A stretch of DNA of 11,602 bases from an uncultured Lachnospiraceae bacterium (GCA_900549995.1 URQQ01000097.1:1-11602), one strand, 5' to 3'. Shown: positions 1 to 6,774, counted from the stretch's first letter. Notes: generated from the letters alone by a model not told the origin. Translations and numbers: made by a program.

Positions 1-19
1 AGGGTTAGATAAAACAAAA

Positions 20-57
20 TTGAAATGTGCGGGGATGGGCCTAACCTTGCATTTCAA
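20..57 (+). repeat. Inverted repeat upstream of the sugar-binding protein gene
   Basis: TTGAAATG (20-27) is exactly complementary to CATTTCAA (50-57), with 22 nt between the arms, and the repeat ends 17 nt before the ribosome-binding site at 74-79. A second complementary pair, GGTTAG (3-8) and CTAACC (41-46), crosses the first, so the two stems together could form an H-type pseudoknot. The element could be an operator or a leader RNA structure. The upstream promoter lies outside the window, so the function is open. Confidence 0.4.
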
Positions 58-85
58 ATAAAAAATGTGATTTGGAGGAAAGATC

Positions 86-1426
86 ATGAGAAAAACAAAA
101 AGATTTACTGTGGTTGCAACAAGTTTCATGCTTACTGTTTCCATGCTGTTTGCAGGGTGTGGTGCAAAAGAAAACGAAAAAAAAGGAAGTGCAGGAAATG
201 ATACCGGGGATAAAACCCAGATGGAAGCCACGATTCGTTTTGCGTTTTGGGTTCCGGAGCAGGAGGCTGCTCTGAAACAATCCATTGCGGAATTTAACAA
301 AGTGTATCCGAATATCAAGGTGGAATGTGAACTGACACAATGGAACCAATATTGGACAAAATTGCAGACGGAACTGGCAGGCGGAACTGCTCCTGATGTA
401 TTTATGAATCAGACATTTTATTTCCTGACACTGCAGGATTCTAATGCGGCAGAGCCTTTGAATGAATATATTGAGAAAGACAATGTGGATATGAGCCAGC
501 ATAATCAGAAAGTCATTGATATTTACACGAAAGATGATAATTTATATGTGATGCCGCAGGACTGGGATTCAGAGTGTGTGATTTATAATAAGGATTTGTT
601 TGATAAATATGGGATTGATTACCCGACAGAACTGGACTGGAACCCGATTGACGGAGGAAGTTTTACAGAAACAGCACAAAAACTTACAGTGGATAAGAAT
701 GGAAGAAATGCATTAGACCCGGATTTTGACGCTTCTAATATTGATACTTATGGTTTTTTGACCAATAACAGTAATAACTGTTTTTACTGGAATTTCATGT
801 ATATGAACGGCGGTGATATTGACAAATACGATGACCCGAAGAATATCGAGACAATGAACTGGGCGCAGGAATTAATTACAAAGTATAAAGTGTCACCGGA
901 GGTAAGCCAGGTCAGTTCCATGGGTGTGGACAGCATGTTTGCTACGGGCAGCGTGGGCATGTATACTATGGGAAACTGGGTATTAAAAACATTGGAAGAA
1001 ACGTGTGATTTTAACTGGGGAGTGGCTATGATGCCGACAGGACCTGATGGAAGAGCTACCTGTGTAAACGGTGTGGGACAAAGTATCTATTCCGGCAGCA
1101 AAAATAAAGAAGCAGCCTGGGAACTGGTGAAATGGTTCGGAAGTGATGAAAGTCAGAAAATTATGGGTGAGACAGGAACAGTCCTGCCGTCCAGAGAAGC
1201 TTATCATCAGAGTTTTATTGATTTTTATATGGAGAAAGGAATTGATATATCAGCGTTTAAAGACAGTATGTCAGAGGCAGAGACATTTATTGCGCCGATT
1301 GTTCCGAACTGGAATCAGAAGTCTGAGGCAGTGACTAAAAATTACGACTTACTGTTTATGAATAAGATTACATCCAGGGAAGCAGCAGAAAATATAGCAA
1401 AAGCATATGCCGAAATCGGGGACTAG
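86..1426 (+). CDS. ABC transporter extracellular sugar-binding lipoprotein
   Basis: A 446-residue family-1-type extracellular solute-binding protein, which would capture a sugar or oligosaccharide outside the membrane and pass it to an ABC permease. The N-terminus is a lipoprotein signal: basic residues (MRKTKRF), a hydrophobic stretch, and the lipobox LFAGC with the lipidated cysteine at residue 25, followed by a charged linker. The mature part has features typical of the family, including FAFWVPEQEAALKQSIAEFN near the start, a GTAPDVFMNQTF segment around residue 100, and a C-terminal region resembling other sugar-binding proteins (KEAAWELVKWFGS). The start at 86 has a strong GGAGGA site 7 nt upstream. 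No permease gene follows; the next genes are a lyxose isomerase and a LacI regulator, so the substrate may be a pentose, mannose or a glycan containing them. Substrate assignment is inference from neighbours only. Confidence 0.92.
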   Translation: MRKTKRFTVVATSFMLTVSMLFAGCGAKENEKKGSAGNDTGDKTQMEATIRFAFWVPEQEAALKQSIAEFNKVYPNIKVECELTQWNQYWTKLQTELAGGTAPDVFMNQTFYFLTLQDSNAAEPLNEYIEKDNVDMSQHNQKVIDIYTKDDNLYVMPQDWDSECVIYNKDLFDKYGIDYPTELDWNPIDGGSFTETAQKLTVDKNGRNALDPDFDASNIDTYGFLTNNSNNCFYWNFMYMNGGDIDKYDDPKNIETMNWAQELITKYKVSPEVSQVSSMGVDSMFATGSVGMYTMGNWVLKTLEETCDFNWGVAMMPTGPDGRATCVNGVGQSIYSGSKNKEAAWELVKWFGSDESQKIMGETGTVLPSREAYHQSFIDFYMEKGIDISAFKDSMSEAETFIAPIVPNWNQKSEAVTKNYDLLFMNKITSREAAENIAKAYAEIGD

Positions 1427-1485
1427 AGAGGGTTTGAAGACAACAGGAAGGAAGTTTAACATGCGATAAGCAGAGGGACAAAACT

Positions 1486-2166
1486 ATGAAGAGATCAGAG
1501 ATAAATAAAGCAATGAAAGACGCTGTACAATTTATGGCGGAACAAAATTTTAATTTGCCTCCGTTTGCGTATTGGAAAAAAGAAGACTGGCAGAGTAAGG
1601 GAGAAGAGTACAGGGAAGTACGGGAAACAATGCTTGGCTGGGATATCACAGATTTTGGTTATGGTGATTATGACAACATCGGTCTTTTGATGTTTACATT
1701 ACGCAATGGAAGCTATAAGCAGCCGGATCAATATGTAAAACCATATGCGGAGAAAATATTAATTGTGAAAGAAGGTCAGGTTACACCGTTTCATTTTCAC
1801 TGGAAGAAGATGGAGGACATCATTAACCGCGGCGGCGGAGATTTGCTGATTCAGTTATTTGAGTCTGGGCAAAACGGGGAAATGAGTGATGAACCGGTAC
1901 ATATTCAGCAAGACGGAAGAAACTACAGGATGGAAAGCGGCAGCATCATACGGCTGAAGCCGGGAGAAAGTGTCTGTATCCCATGTGGCCAATATCACAA
2001 ATTCTGGGGAGAAGGAGGGTGTGTTCTGGTTGGGGAAGTATCAAAAACAAATGATGATACGATAGACAACCGGTTTTATGAAGAGAAGGGCAGGTTTCCT
2101 TTCATAGAGGAGGATGAAGAACCTTATTATTACTTATTTAATGAGGAGCCCGAATACAAGAGTTAA
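1486..2166 (+). CDS. D-lyxose ketol-isomerase (D-lyxose/D-mannose isomerase, cupin fold)
   Basis: A 226-residue protein of the D-lyxose isomerase family (EC 5.3.1.15), which interconverts D-lyxose and D-xylulose; known members also act on D-mannose/D-fructose. The cupin metal site is visible: PFHFHWKKMED supplies His103, His105 and Glu110, and GQYHKFW supplies His171, the usual three-His, one-Glu set for Mn2+ or a similar metal. The length matches the family. The start at 1486 follows an AGAGGG site about 8 nt upstream. It lies 59 nt after the binding-protein gene on the same strand, so co-transcription is likely, and the product would feed imported sugar into the pentose-phosphate or fructose pool. 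I recognise the family from the overall sequence and the metal motif; the preferred substrate in this organism is not determined by the sequence. Confidence 0.88.
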   Translation: MKRSEINKAMKDAVQFMAEQNFNLPPFAYWKKEDWQSKGEEYREVRETMLGWDITDFGYGDYDNIGLLMFTLRNGSYKQPDQYVKPYAEKILIVKEGQVTPFHFHWKKMEDIINRGGGDLLIQLFESGQNGEMSDEPVHIQQDGRNYRMESGSIIRLKPGESVCIPCGQYHKFWGEGGCVLVGEVSKTNDDTIDNRFYEEKGRFPFIEEDEEPYYYLFNEEPEYKS

Positions 2167-2167
2167 G

Positions 2168-2214
2168 TTGCGCAAATTACCATATTATGGTAAAGTGGTT
2201 TGGGAGAATTTGCG
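2168..2214 (+). promoter_or_regulatory. Nested inverted repeats upstream of lacI-type gene (candidate operator)
   Basis: Three overlapping symmetric elements occupy the 81-nt gap before the regulator. TTGCGCAA (2168-2175) is a perfect palindrome with the central CG typical of LacI-family operators. TTACCATA-T-TATGGTAA (2177-2193) is a perfect 8-bp inverted repeat. CGCAAATT (2171-2178) pairs with AATTTGCG (2207-2214), enclosing the inner repeat. The set could be an autoregulatory operator for the downstream LacI-family protein, an RNA hairpin, or both. The symmetry is seen directly; binding is inferred. Confidence 0.45.
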
Positions 2215-2247
2215 GGGGTTAAATAAATGAGGGACAGGTGTTAATAT

Positions 2248-3264
2248 ATGGCGGTAAAGTTATCAGACATTGCCCGGGCGCTGGGCATTTCCGAAGCAAC
2301 GGTTTCGCTTGCTTTAAATAATAAAAGTGTAGTGAATGAAAATACCCGTTTGAAAGTTCAGAAAACAGCGGAAGAAATGGGGTATCGTCCCAATGCACTG
2401 GCGCAGGGACTGGCAAAAAAAAGCAGCGGTACAATCGGAGTCGTAGTTCCTGATATCGCCAATCCATATTATGGTGAATTAGTTAAATACTGCGGGAAGT
2501 ATATCAGAGAGCGGAATTATTCTCCCATCTTTGCATTCTCAAATGACAGCAGAGAAATTGAAGAGCAGGTGATTGAACAATTCATCGCTGAACGGGTAGA
2601 AGGCGTATTGATTGCACCTACGAATAAAGATTGTCTGTATAGAGATTACATTTCAAAACTTGAAAAATACGGGATACGCTACATGTTTGTGACATCATAC
2701 TACCATAATATAGAAGCACCGTATGCGATGATTAACCTGGAAAGCGGCAGTTATCAGTTGATCAGATATCTGCTGGATATGGGACACCGGGAGATCTATT
2801 TCCTCAGTTCTAATCCTGAGATGATACCGACGTCTACCCGTATCAATGGATACCGGAGAGCATTTGAGGAGTACGGACTGCCTGTAGATGAATCAAAGTT
2901 CATAAACTGTGAGGCGGTTACGTTCGATCAGGCATTCTGGATGACCGGAAATCTGCTCCAGTCGAACAGAAAAGTGGATGCGATTGTCACCATGAATGAT
3001 GTGATGGCACTGGGTTCGCTGAGAGCGTTAATGGATCATGGGGTAAGCATACCCGATGAAATATCACTGGCCGGATATGACGATGTGATCTTCTCTACAG
3101 TATCGGCAATCCCGTTAACCACAGTGAAACAAGATATTCCGAGACTTAGCCAGGCAGCTGTGGATATGATGGTACGTATGCTCGATGGACAGCAGGAGAT
3201 AGAAAAGTTCCTGATTGAACCGGAACTGGTAGTAAGACGTTCAACAGGAAGAAAAAGAAAGTGA
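2248..3264 (+). CDS. LacI family transcriptional regulator
   Basis: A 338-residue repressor of the LacI/GalR family with the normal two-part layout. Residues 1 to about 50 form the helix-turn-helix (VKLSDIARALGISEATVSLAL) plus a hinge helix region (GYRPNALAQGLAKK); the rest is a periplasmic-binding-protein-like effector domain beginning at TIGVVVPDIANPYYGELV. Late motifs such as MNDVMALGSLRAL and ISLAGYDDV are typical of the family. The start at 2248 follows AGGTG with a 7-nt spacer, and the HTH begins immediately, as usual. It is the last gene before a strong terminator and is encoded with a sugar-binding protein and a lyxose isomerase, so it probably controls that locus in response to a related sugar or sugar phosphate. 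Effector and targets are not visible, though a central-CG palindrome lies just upstream of its gene. Confidence 0.93.
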   Translation: MAVKLSDIARALGISEATVSLALNNKSVVNENTRLKVQKTAEEMGYRPNALAQGLAKKSSGTIGVVVPDIANPYYGELVKYCGKYIRERNYSPIFAFSNDSREIEEQVIEQFIAERVEGVLIAPTNKDCLYRDYISKLEKYGIRYMFVTSYYHNIEAPYAMINLESGSYQLIRYLLDMGHREIYFLSSNPEMIPTSTRINGYRRAFEEYGLPVDESKFINCEAVTFDQAFWMTGNLLQSNRKVDAIVTMNDVMALGSLRALMDHGVSIPDEISLAGYDDVIFSTVSAIPLTTVKQDIPRLSQAAVDMMVRMLDGQQEIEKFLIEPELVVRRSTGRKRK

Positions 3265-3273
3265 TATACAAGG

Positions 3274-3310
3274 AAACCCTAAGTGCCAAGGTTTGGCATT
3301 TAGGGTTTTT
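3274..3310 (+). terminator. Intrinsic terminator after lacI-type gene
   Basis: AAACCCTAAGTGCCAA (3274-3289) pairs with TTGGCATTTAGGGTTT (3293-3308) across a 3-nt loop, with a single G-U in 16 pairs, and runs into TTTTT at 3306-3310. It begins 10 nt after the regulator stop. The converging minus-strand operon ends at 3345, and on that strand the hairpin is followed only by TTTCC, so it may stop minus-strand transcription less efficiently. Confidence 0.9.
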
Positions 3311-3344
3311 GTGCGCTGTTGGATAAAATATAAGATAAACTTCT

Positions 3345-4073
3345 TTATTGTATAAGGCTTAAATCTTCCAGTGCAGCCAGAATGTCAGGGATTTCCCGTG
3401 ACTGGCTTATAATCTGGTAGTAAGGCTCATTGATATCCTGCAGATAATGGGCATCGGAGCTGCTTACGATATTACAATTCTCCAGATAAGGGTTTGCCCT
3501 TTTTAATTCATGAAGACGCTTCATGTCGTGAATTTCCGCACATTTAAACCGGCTGTCCGGGGGGATGAATCCCAGATTGGACAGAAGGCTTGTGGAAGAT
3601 TTGTCCAGATGTGCCGGGTAGGCAATTCCATGATAGATTGCGGTCAGTTCGTTGACGGAATCAAAGGAAATGTCAGTTGCGCTGATCAGAAGATTATCAA
3701 CAGTTCCGGTCACTTCATCCTCCTCGTTCATGATCTGCTGCTTTCCGAAGATGTCTTCCTTATTACGGATCGGAAGGAGATGCTGATATACATATCCGTC
3801 GAATGCAAGTGCATCTTCCAGTGTCGGGAACAGACAGATCACATGTACTTCTTCAGAAGTGCACAGTTCCATGCCAGGGATGACAGTCACACCGTAATTG
3901 CTGCCGTGTATCAGTGCGGCAGGACAGTTAAGGCATGAGTTGTGATCCGTAAGAGCAATAACTTCCAGCCCTTTTAAGGCGGCCATGCCTACAATGTTGG
4001 CGGGCGTCATATCATCATCTCCGCACGGGGACAGGCAGGAGTGCAGATGAAGGTCATAATAGAGCGGAATCAT
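3345..4073 (-). CDS. PHP-domain phosphoesterase-like protein
   Basis: A 242-residue PHP (polymerase and histidinol phosphatase) domain protein, a metal-dependent hydrolase fold that usually cleaves phosphoesters. The expected metal ligands appear in order: DLHLHSCLSPCG (His9, His11), ALTDHNS (Asp43, His44), PGMEL (Glu69), VHVICL (His77), PAHLDKSS (His155) and SDAH (Asp207, His209). The domain fills the protein and no other domain is attached. Its ATG overlaps the stop of the upstream DRTGG gene as ATGA (4 nt), so the two are translationally coupled. It is the last gene of the minus-strand cluster containing the HydS-like protein. PHP proteins include nucleases, histidinol phosphatases and nucleotide phosphatases; the substrate cannot be chosen here. 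The location suggests a role in hydrogenase-linked signalling, perhaps removing a phosphate or degrading a nucleotide signal, which is inference. Confidence 0.88.
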   Translation of the reverse strand: MIPLYYDLHLHSCLSPCGDDDMTPANIVGMAALKGLEVIALTDHNSCLNCPAALIHGSNYGVTVIPGMELCTSEEVHVICLFPTLEDALAFDGYVYQHLLPIRNKEDIFGKQQIMNEEDEVTGTVDNLLISATDISFDSVNELTAIYHGIAYPAHLDKSSTSLLSNLGFIPPDSRFKCAEIHDMKRLHELKRANPYLENCNIVSSSDAHYLQDINEPYYQIISQSREIPDILAALEDLSLIQ

Positions 4074-4402
4074 GCCGACTCCAGTTCGTATATTTTGACG
4101 GCAGCATCAAAGATCGGAAGTTCTGTAGCGAATACCGCAATTCCCTCGTCTTTGGCACAGTCAATTTCGGTATCTCCCAGTCTGACGCCTTCTGCCAGAA
4201 TAATACAGGAAACATCCGCAAGGGAGGAGACTGCAAGGGTATTTCTGTTCCCCATCACAGTTACCCATGCGCAGCCTTCGGGTGCTTTGCTCATTGCAAT
4301 GCTTAACAGGTCACAGCAGAATACTTTTGAGATGCTGCGGTCTGTCTGTCCTTCCACCAGTACTTCAAAATAATTGGAATCAATCAGATCCTGAATGATC
4401 AT
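4070..4402 (-). CDS. DRTGG-domain protein (HydS-proximal paralogue)
   Basis: A 110-residue single-domain protein that resembles the DRTGG domain family, a fold found N-terminal to HPr-kinase-like proteins and within some CBS-containing pyrophosphatases, where it is associated with nucleotide binding. Recognition rests on overall pattern: an N-terminal helix (MIIQDLIDSNYFEVLVEG), a central segment with alternating hydrophobic strands (GCAWVTVMGNRNTLAVSSLA), then an ILAEGVRLGD strand and a C-terminal GIAVFATELPIFDAAVKIYE unit. No kinase P-loop is present, so it is unlikely to phosphorylate anything itself. A weak AAAGG site lies about 10 nt before the start. It begins 21 nt after the HydS-like gene and overlaps the PHP gene by 4 nt. 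The small protein encoded at 6343-6687 has the same architecture, so the cluster has two copies. Function is unknown; a ligand-binding or partner role in the sensory cluster is inferred. Confidence 0.72.
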   Translation of the reverse strand: MIIQDLIDSNYFEVLVEGQTDRSISKVFCCDLLSIAMSKAPEGCAWVTVMGNRNTLAVSSLADVSCIILAEGVRLGDTEIDCAKDEGIAVFATELPIFDAAVKIYELESA

Positions 4403-4423
4403 AATATACCAGCCTTTCTTTGT

Positions 4424-5845
4424 CTATTTTATTTTGCCGGGAGCTTTGTCAGGTTTTGGATTTTCTGCGGAATATCCATTCATGGCATCAAGCTCTGTTG
4501 TCAGTTTCTTAATATAATCCTGGAGCACGTTCATAGAGTCATCGTTCTGCCCGGAGAGATTGATGGATTTGGCAAGAAAATCTATTTCTTCTGACAGACT
4601 GTTGATATAGTCACGCAGTACATAGATGCAGTCGTTGCTGACAGCCTCTCCGCGGACGATATCCTCTGCCAGTGCCTGGCAGGTGGGAGCACCGCAGGAA
4701 CCGCAGTCCAGTCCCGGGAACCGTTTGGTAAGTTCCTCAACTGTTTTCATCATCTCAAGACTTTCCTTAAAGGTGTTGCCAAGGCGGAACACCGGCTCGT
4801 AATCAATATGGCCGTCCCAGCCGATGTTTACATCCGGATGGTTATCCAGGTGTGTCTGTGCGACGGGAAGATAACGAAGGAGCCGCTTTGTCTTGCTTTC
4901 TGCCACATAGGCATTCTCCACTGTAAGGACGCCTCCGACACAGCCGCCGCTGCATGCATTCAGTTCAATAAACTTCAGGCCGTGGAATTTTTCATCTTCC
5001 AGCCCCTCCAGAACACGCAGGACATTGACAATGCCGTCAGCGGCAAGGTAATTGTCTGTAATGATCCCGGCTGCTTCGCCGCCGCTGTTGCTCCATCCGA
5101 TACCGATGCGGCCGGAAGAAGAGATAGGGAGCAGGGAAGACTCATCATGAGTCATGTGCGGGAGAAGGAGAGGATAGATTTCCTTAATTGCCACGACGTT
5201 ATCAACATTGGATTTCTCAATTCCAAGCGGCGAGCGCACATAGGATACTTTGGAAGGACACGGGGAGATGAATATAATTCCGATATCTTCCGATGGCAGT
5301 CCTGTCTTGGCGATTGCCTTCTTCCTCGCAATTTCGGCAGCAACCTCGATCGGAGGCTTTAAAGGAAGAAGTTTTGGGATCAGGGACGGGAATTTTACCC
5401 GCACAAGCCTGACAATTGACGGGCAGGCAGTGCTGATAAAAGGCCCTTCGCCTTCATGCTCATTAATGTATGATCTCGATGCTTCTGATACAAGTTCTGC
5501 GGCTGCACTGACTTCATATACATCATCAAAGCCAAGCTTTAAGAGTGCATTCAGAACGATATCAACGTTCATCAGATTATTATACTGTGCGTAGAGCGAA
5601 GGCGCAGGGAGCGCCACTGTATATTTAAAGTTATTCAGGACGTTCAGTGAATCATAGACAGCAATCTTCGCATGATGCGGGCAGTAACGGATACAACGTC
5701 CGCAGTCAATGCAGAACTTATCCGTGATATGTGCTTTGCCGTTATGAACACGAATTGCCTGGGTCGGGCAGTATTTAATACAGTTGATACACCCTCTGCA
5801 GGCATCTTCGTCCAAACGTACGGATCGGATGAATTTATTATCCAT
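4424..5845 (-). CDS. HydS-like [FeFe]-hydrogenase-related protein, putative H2/redox sensor
   Basis: A 473-residue cytoplasmic iron-sulfur protein. Residues 16-55 form a 2[4Fe-4S] ferredoxin domain (Cys16/19/22/26 and 45/48/51/55). Residues 75-360 resemble the H-cluster domain of [FeFe] hydrogenases: L1 is STACPS (Cys141), L2 is SPCPSK (Cys196, Lys199) and L3 is ELNACSGGC (Cys298, Cys302), so all four cubane ligands are kept. The proton-shuttle cysteine of TSCCP is Ala140, the L2 MPC is SPC and the L3 methionine is Asn296, changes expected to weaken catalysis. Residues 381-406 are a further [4Fe-4S] motif (Cys381/384/389/406). The tail (407-473) is a probable coiled coil with a Lys/Pro-rich end; the PAS domain common in group C sensory hydrogenases is absent. 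GAGGAGG with a 5-nt spacer supports the start. It follows an RsbT-like ATPase gene and is opposite the hydrogenase operon, which fits a sensor. Sensing itself is inference. Confidence 0.82.
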   Translation of the reverse strand: MDNKFIRSVRLDEDACRGCINCIKYCPTQAIRVHNGKAHITDKFCIDCGRCIRYCPHHAKIAVYDSLNVLNNFKYTVALPAPSLYAQYNNLMNVDIVLNALLKLGFDDVYEVSAAAELVSEASRSYINEHEGEGPFISTACPSIVRLVRVKFPSLIPKLLPLKPPIEVAAEIARKKAIAKTGLPSEDIGIIFISPCPSKVSYVRSPLGIEKSNVDNVVAIKEIYPLLLPHMTHDESSLLPISSSGRIGIGWSNSGGEAAGIITDNYLAADGIVNVLRVLEGLEDEKFHGLKFIELNACSGGCVGGVLTVENAYVAESKTKRLLRYLPVAQTHLDNHPDVNIGWDGHIDYEPVFRLGNTFKESLEMMKTVEELTKRFPGLDCGSCGAPTCQALAEDIVRGEAVSNDCIYVLRDYINSLSEEIDFLAKSINLSGQNDDSMNVLQDYIKKLTTELDAMNGYSAENPKPDKAPGKIK

Positions 5846-5889
5846 AACATCCTCCTCTTGTTTTCGTGATTGTCTAATTACAAGATGTT

Positions 5890-5913
5890 GGGGGCAAAAG
5901 ATCTTTTGCCCCT
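5890..5913 (-). repeat. Perfect intercistronic palindrome before the HydS-like gene
   Basis: GGGGCAAAAGA (5891-5901) is followed directly by its exact complement (5902-5912), and a G-U pair extends it to 5890-5913. It fills part of the 75-nt gap between the GHKL ATPase stop and the ribosome-binding site of the HydS-like gene. No T-run follows on either strand, so it is not a standard terminator. It could be an mRNA-stabilising or processing hairpin that sets relative expression, or a protein-binding palindrome. Confidence 0.75.
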
Positions 5914-5920
5914 GGCATAA

Positions 5921-6343
5921 TTACATATGTACATCCATGATGACGGTTGTGCCGACGCCGAGAACGGTTTCGATATGCATCTCGTCTGAATATTTCTTCA
6001 TATTGGGAAGCCCCATTCCGGCACCGAATCCAAGTGCCCTGACTTCGGCGGGGGCAGTGGAGAAACCTTCTTTCATGGCTTTTTCCACGTCTTTAATACC
6101 GGGGCCTTTATCGGCAAGAACAATATGAATGTTGTCACCGTCGATATCAACGGTGATCGTACCGCCGTTGGCATGGATGACCATGTTGATCTCACCTTCG
6201 TACATGGCGATCGCAACTTTCCGGATCACGTTGTTGTCGACCCCCATCATTTTTAATTTGTTTTTTACATCGCTGCTTGCCTCTCCGGCCCGTGTAAAGT
6301 CATCCCCCGATATTGTGTAAGTAAAAGTAATGCTATCGCTCAT
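5921..6343 (-). CDS. GHKL ATPase, anti-sigma factor/serine kinase type (RsbT/RsbW-like)
   Basis: A 140-residue protein consisting only of a GHKL ATPase domain of the kind found in SpoIIAB, RsbW and RsbT, which bind ATP and phosphorylate a serine on a partner or hold a sigma factor. The N box is AMYEGEINMVIHANGG (Glu49, Asn53), the G1 box is DKGPGI (Asp78-Ile83), and the glycine-rich G2 lid is GFGAGMGLPNMKKYSD (105-120), closest in feel to RsbT. I place the start at 6343: GGAGG lies 7 nt upstream, and the ATG shares one base with the preceding stop (TAATG). An in-frame ATG 42 nt further upstream would only add a non-family extension inside the neighbouring gene. No sigma factor, STAS-domain antagonist or PP2C phosphatase gene is nearby, so the partner is unknown; the DRTGG proteins or the HydS-like protein are candidates by position. 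Confidence 0.87.
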   Translation of the reverse strand: MSDSITFTYTISGDDFTRAGEASSDVKNKLKMMGVDNNVIRKVAIAMYEGEINMVIHANGGTITVDIDGDNIHIVLADKGPGIKDVEKAMKEGFSTAPAEVRALGFGAGMGLPNMKKYSDEMHIETVLGVGTTVIMDVHM

Positions 6344-6687
6344 TAAGCACCTCCAAGTAGTCCGTTGCGGTAAAGGATACCGCATGTCGTAAACATATGG
6401 TGTGAAGTGGAGAGTACTACAATCCCCTTTTCGCGGGCAAGGCTCAGGATATGGTCATCCGGCTGTTTGCCGCGGACAAAGATAATACAGACGATATCGA
6501 GCATTTCGGCTGTGCGCACGACCTGAGGATTGCACAGTCCTGTAATAAGAACAGACTGTTCTTCTGCGTAAGCTAATACATCACTCATCATGTCGGAGGA
6601 GAAGACGAATTCCGCCTCCATATCCATAAGATCTTCCCCAAATAATACTTCAGCATCCAATAGTTTTTTGATCTCTCTGATTGTCAT
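6343..6687 (-). CDS. DRTGG-domain protein (first gene of the sensory cluster)
   Basis: A 114-residue single-domain protein of the same DRTGG-like type as the one at 4070-4402. It begins MTIREIKKLLDAEVLFGED, has a strand segment SVLITGLCNPQVVRTAEMLD, and continues into IVCIIFVRGKQPDD and GIVVLSTSHHMFTTCGIL, matching the ligand-binding-like alpha/beta pattern of its paralogue. There is no P-loop or other catalytic motif. The start at 6687 is supported by GGGAGG with a 5-nt spacer. The open frame runs about 270 nt further upstream, but that part overlaps the promoter and reads as unlike any protein family, so I exclude it. Its stop shares one base with the start of the GHKL ATPase gene, implying translational coupling and perhaps a direct partnership. 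Function unknown; relatives occur in hydrogenase-associated gene clusters. Confidence 0.78.
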   Translation of the reverse strand: MTIREIKKLLDAEVLFGEDLMDMEAEFVFSSDMMSDVLAYAEEQSVLITGLCNPQVVRTAEMLDIVCIIFVRGKQPDDHILSLAREKGIVVLSTSHHMFTTCGILYRNGLLGGA

Positions 6688-6745
6688 AAAAACCTCCCGG
6701 TTCAGTGTGTTTTTAGAAACAAAATGATAACGGTTCCATGGACTA

Positions 6746-6774
6746 AGTATATCATTACAAAAATACAAAATCAA
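6746..6774 (-). promoter_or_regulatory. Sigma-A-type promoter for the minus-strand sensory cluster
   Basis: Read on the minus strand, TTGATT (6774-6769) and TATACT (6751-6746) are separated by exactly 17 nt, each one or two bases from consensus. Transcription should start near 6739, giving a 5' leader of about 50 nt before the first gene's start at 6687. No other element of this quality faces that gene. Confidence 0.75.

Noticed and set aside
1457..1469. Two-codon mini-gene (ATG CGA TAA) after a GGAAGGAAG sequence between the binding-protein and isomerase genes
   Set aside because: Too short to support as a coding leader, and a separate ribosome-binding site precedes the isomerase.
4808..5362. 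Long plus-strand open frame inside the HydS-like gene
   Set aside because: It is a shadow of the opposite strand, which carries conserved cysteine motifs throughout.
6344..6385. Upstream in-frame ATG for the RsbT-like ATPase gene
   Set aside because: It lies inside the upstream gene and lacks a good ribosome-binding site, while the ATG at 6343 has GGAGG and begins the domain.
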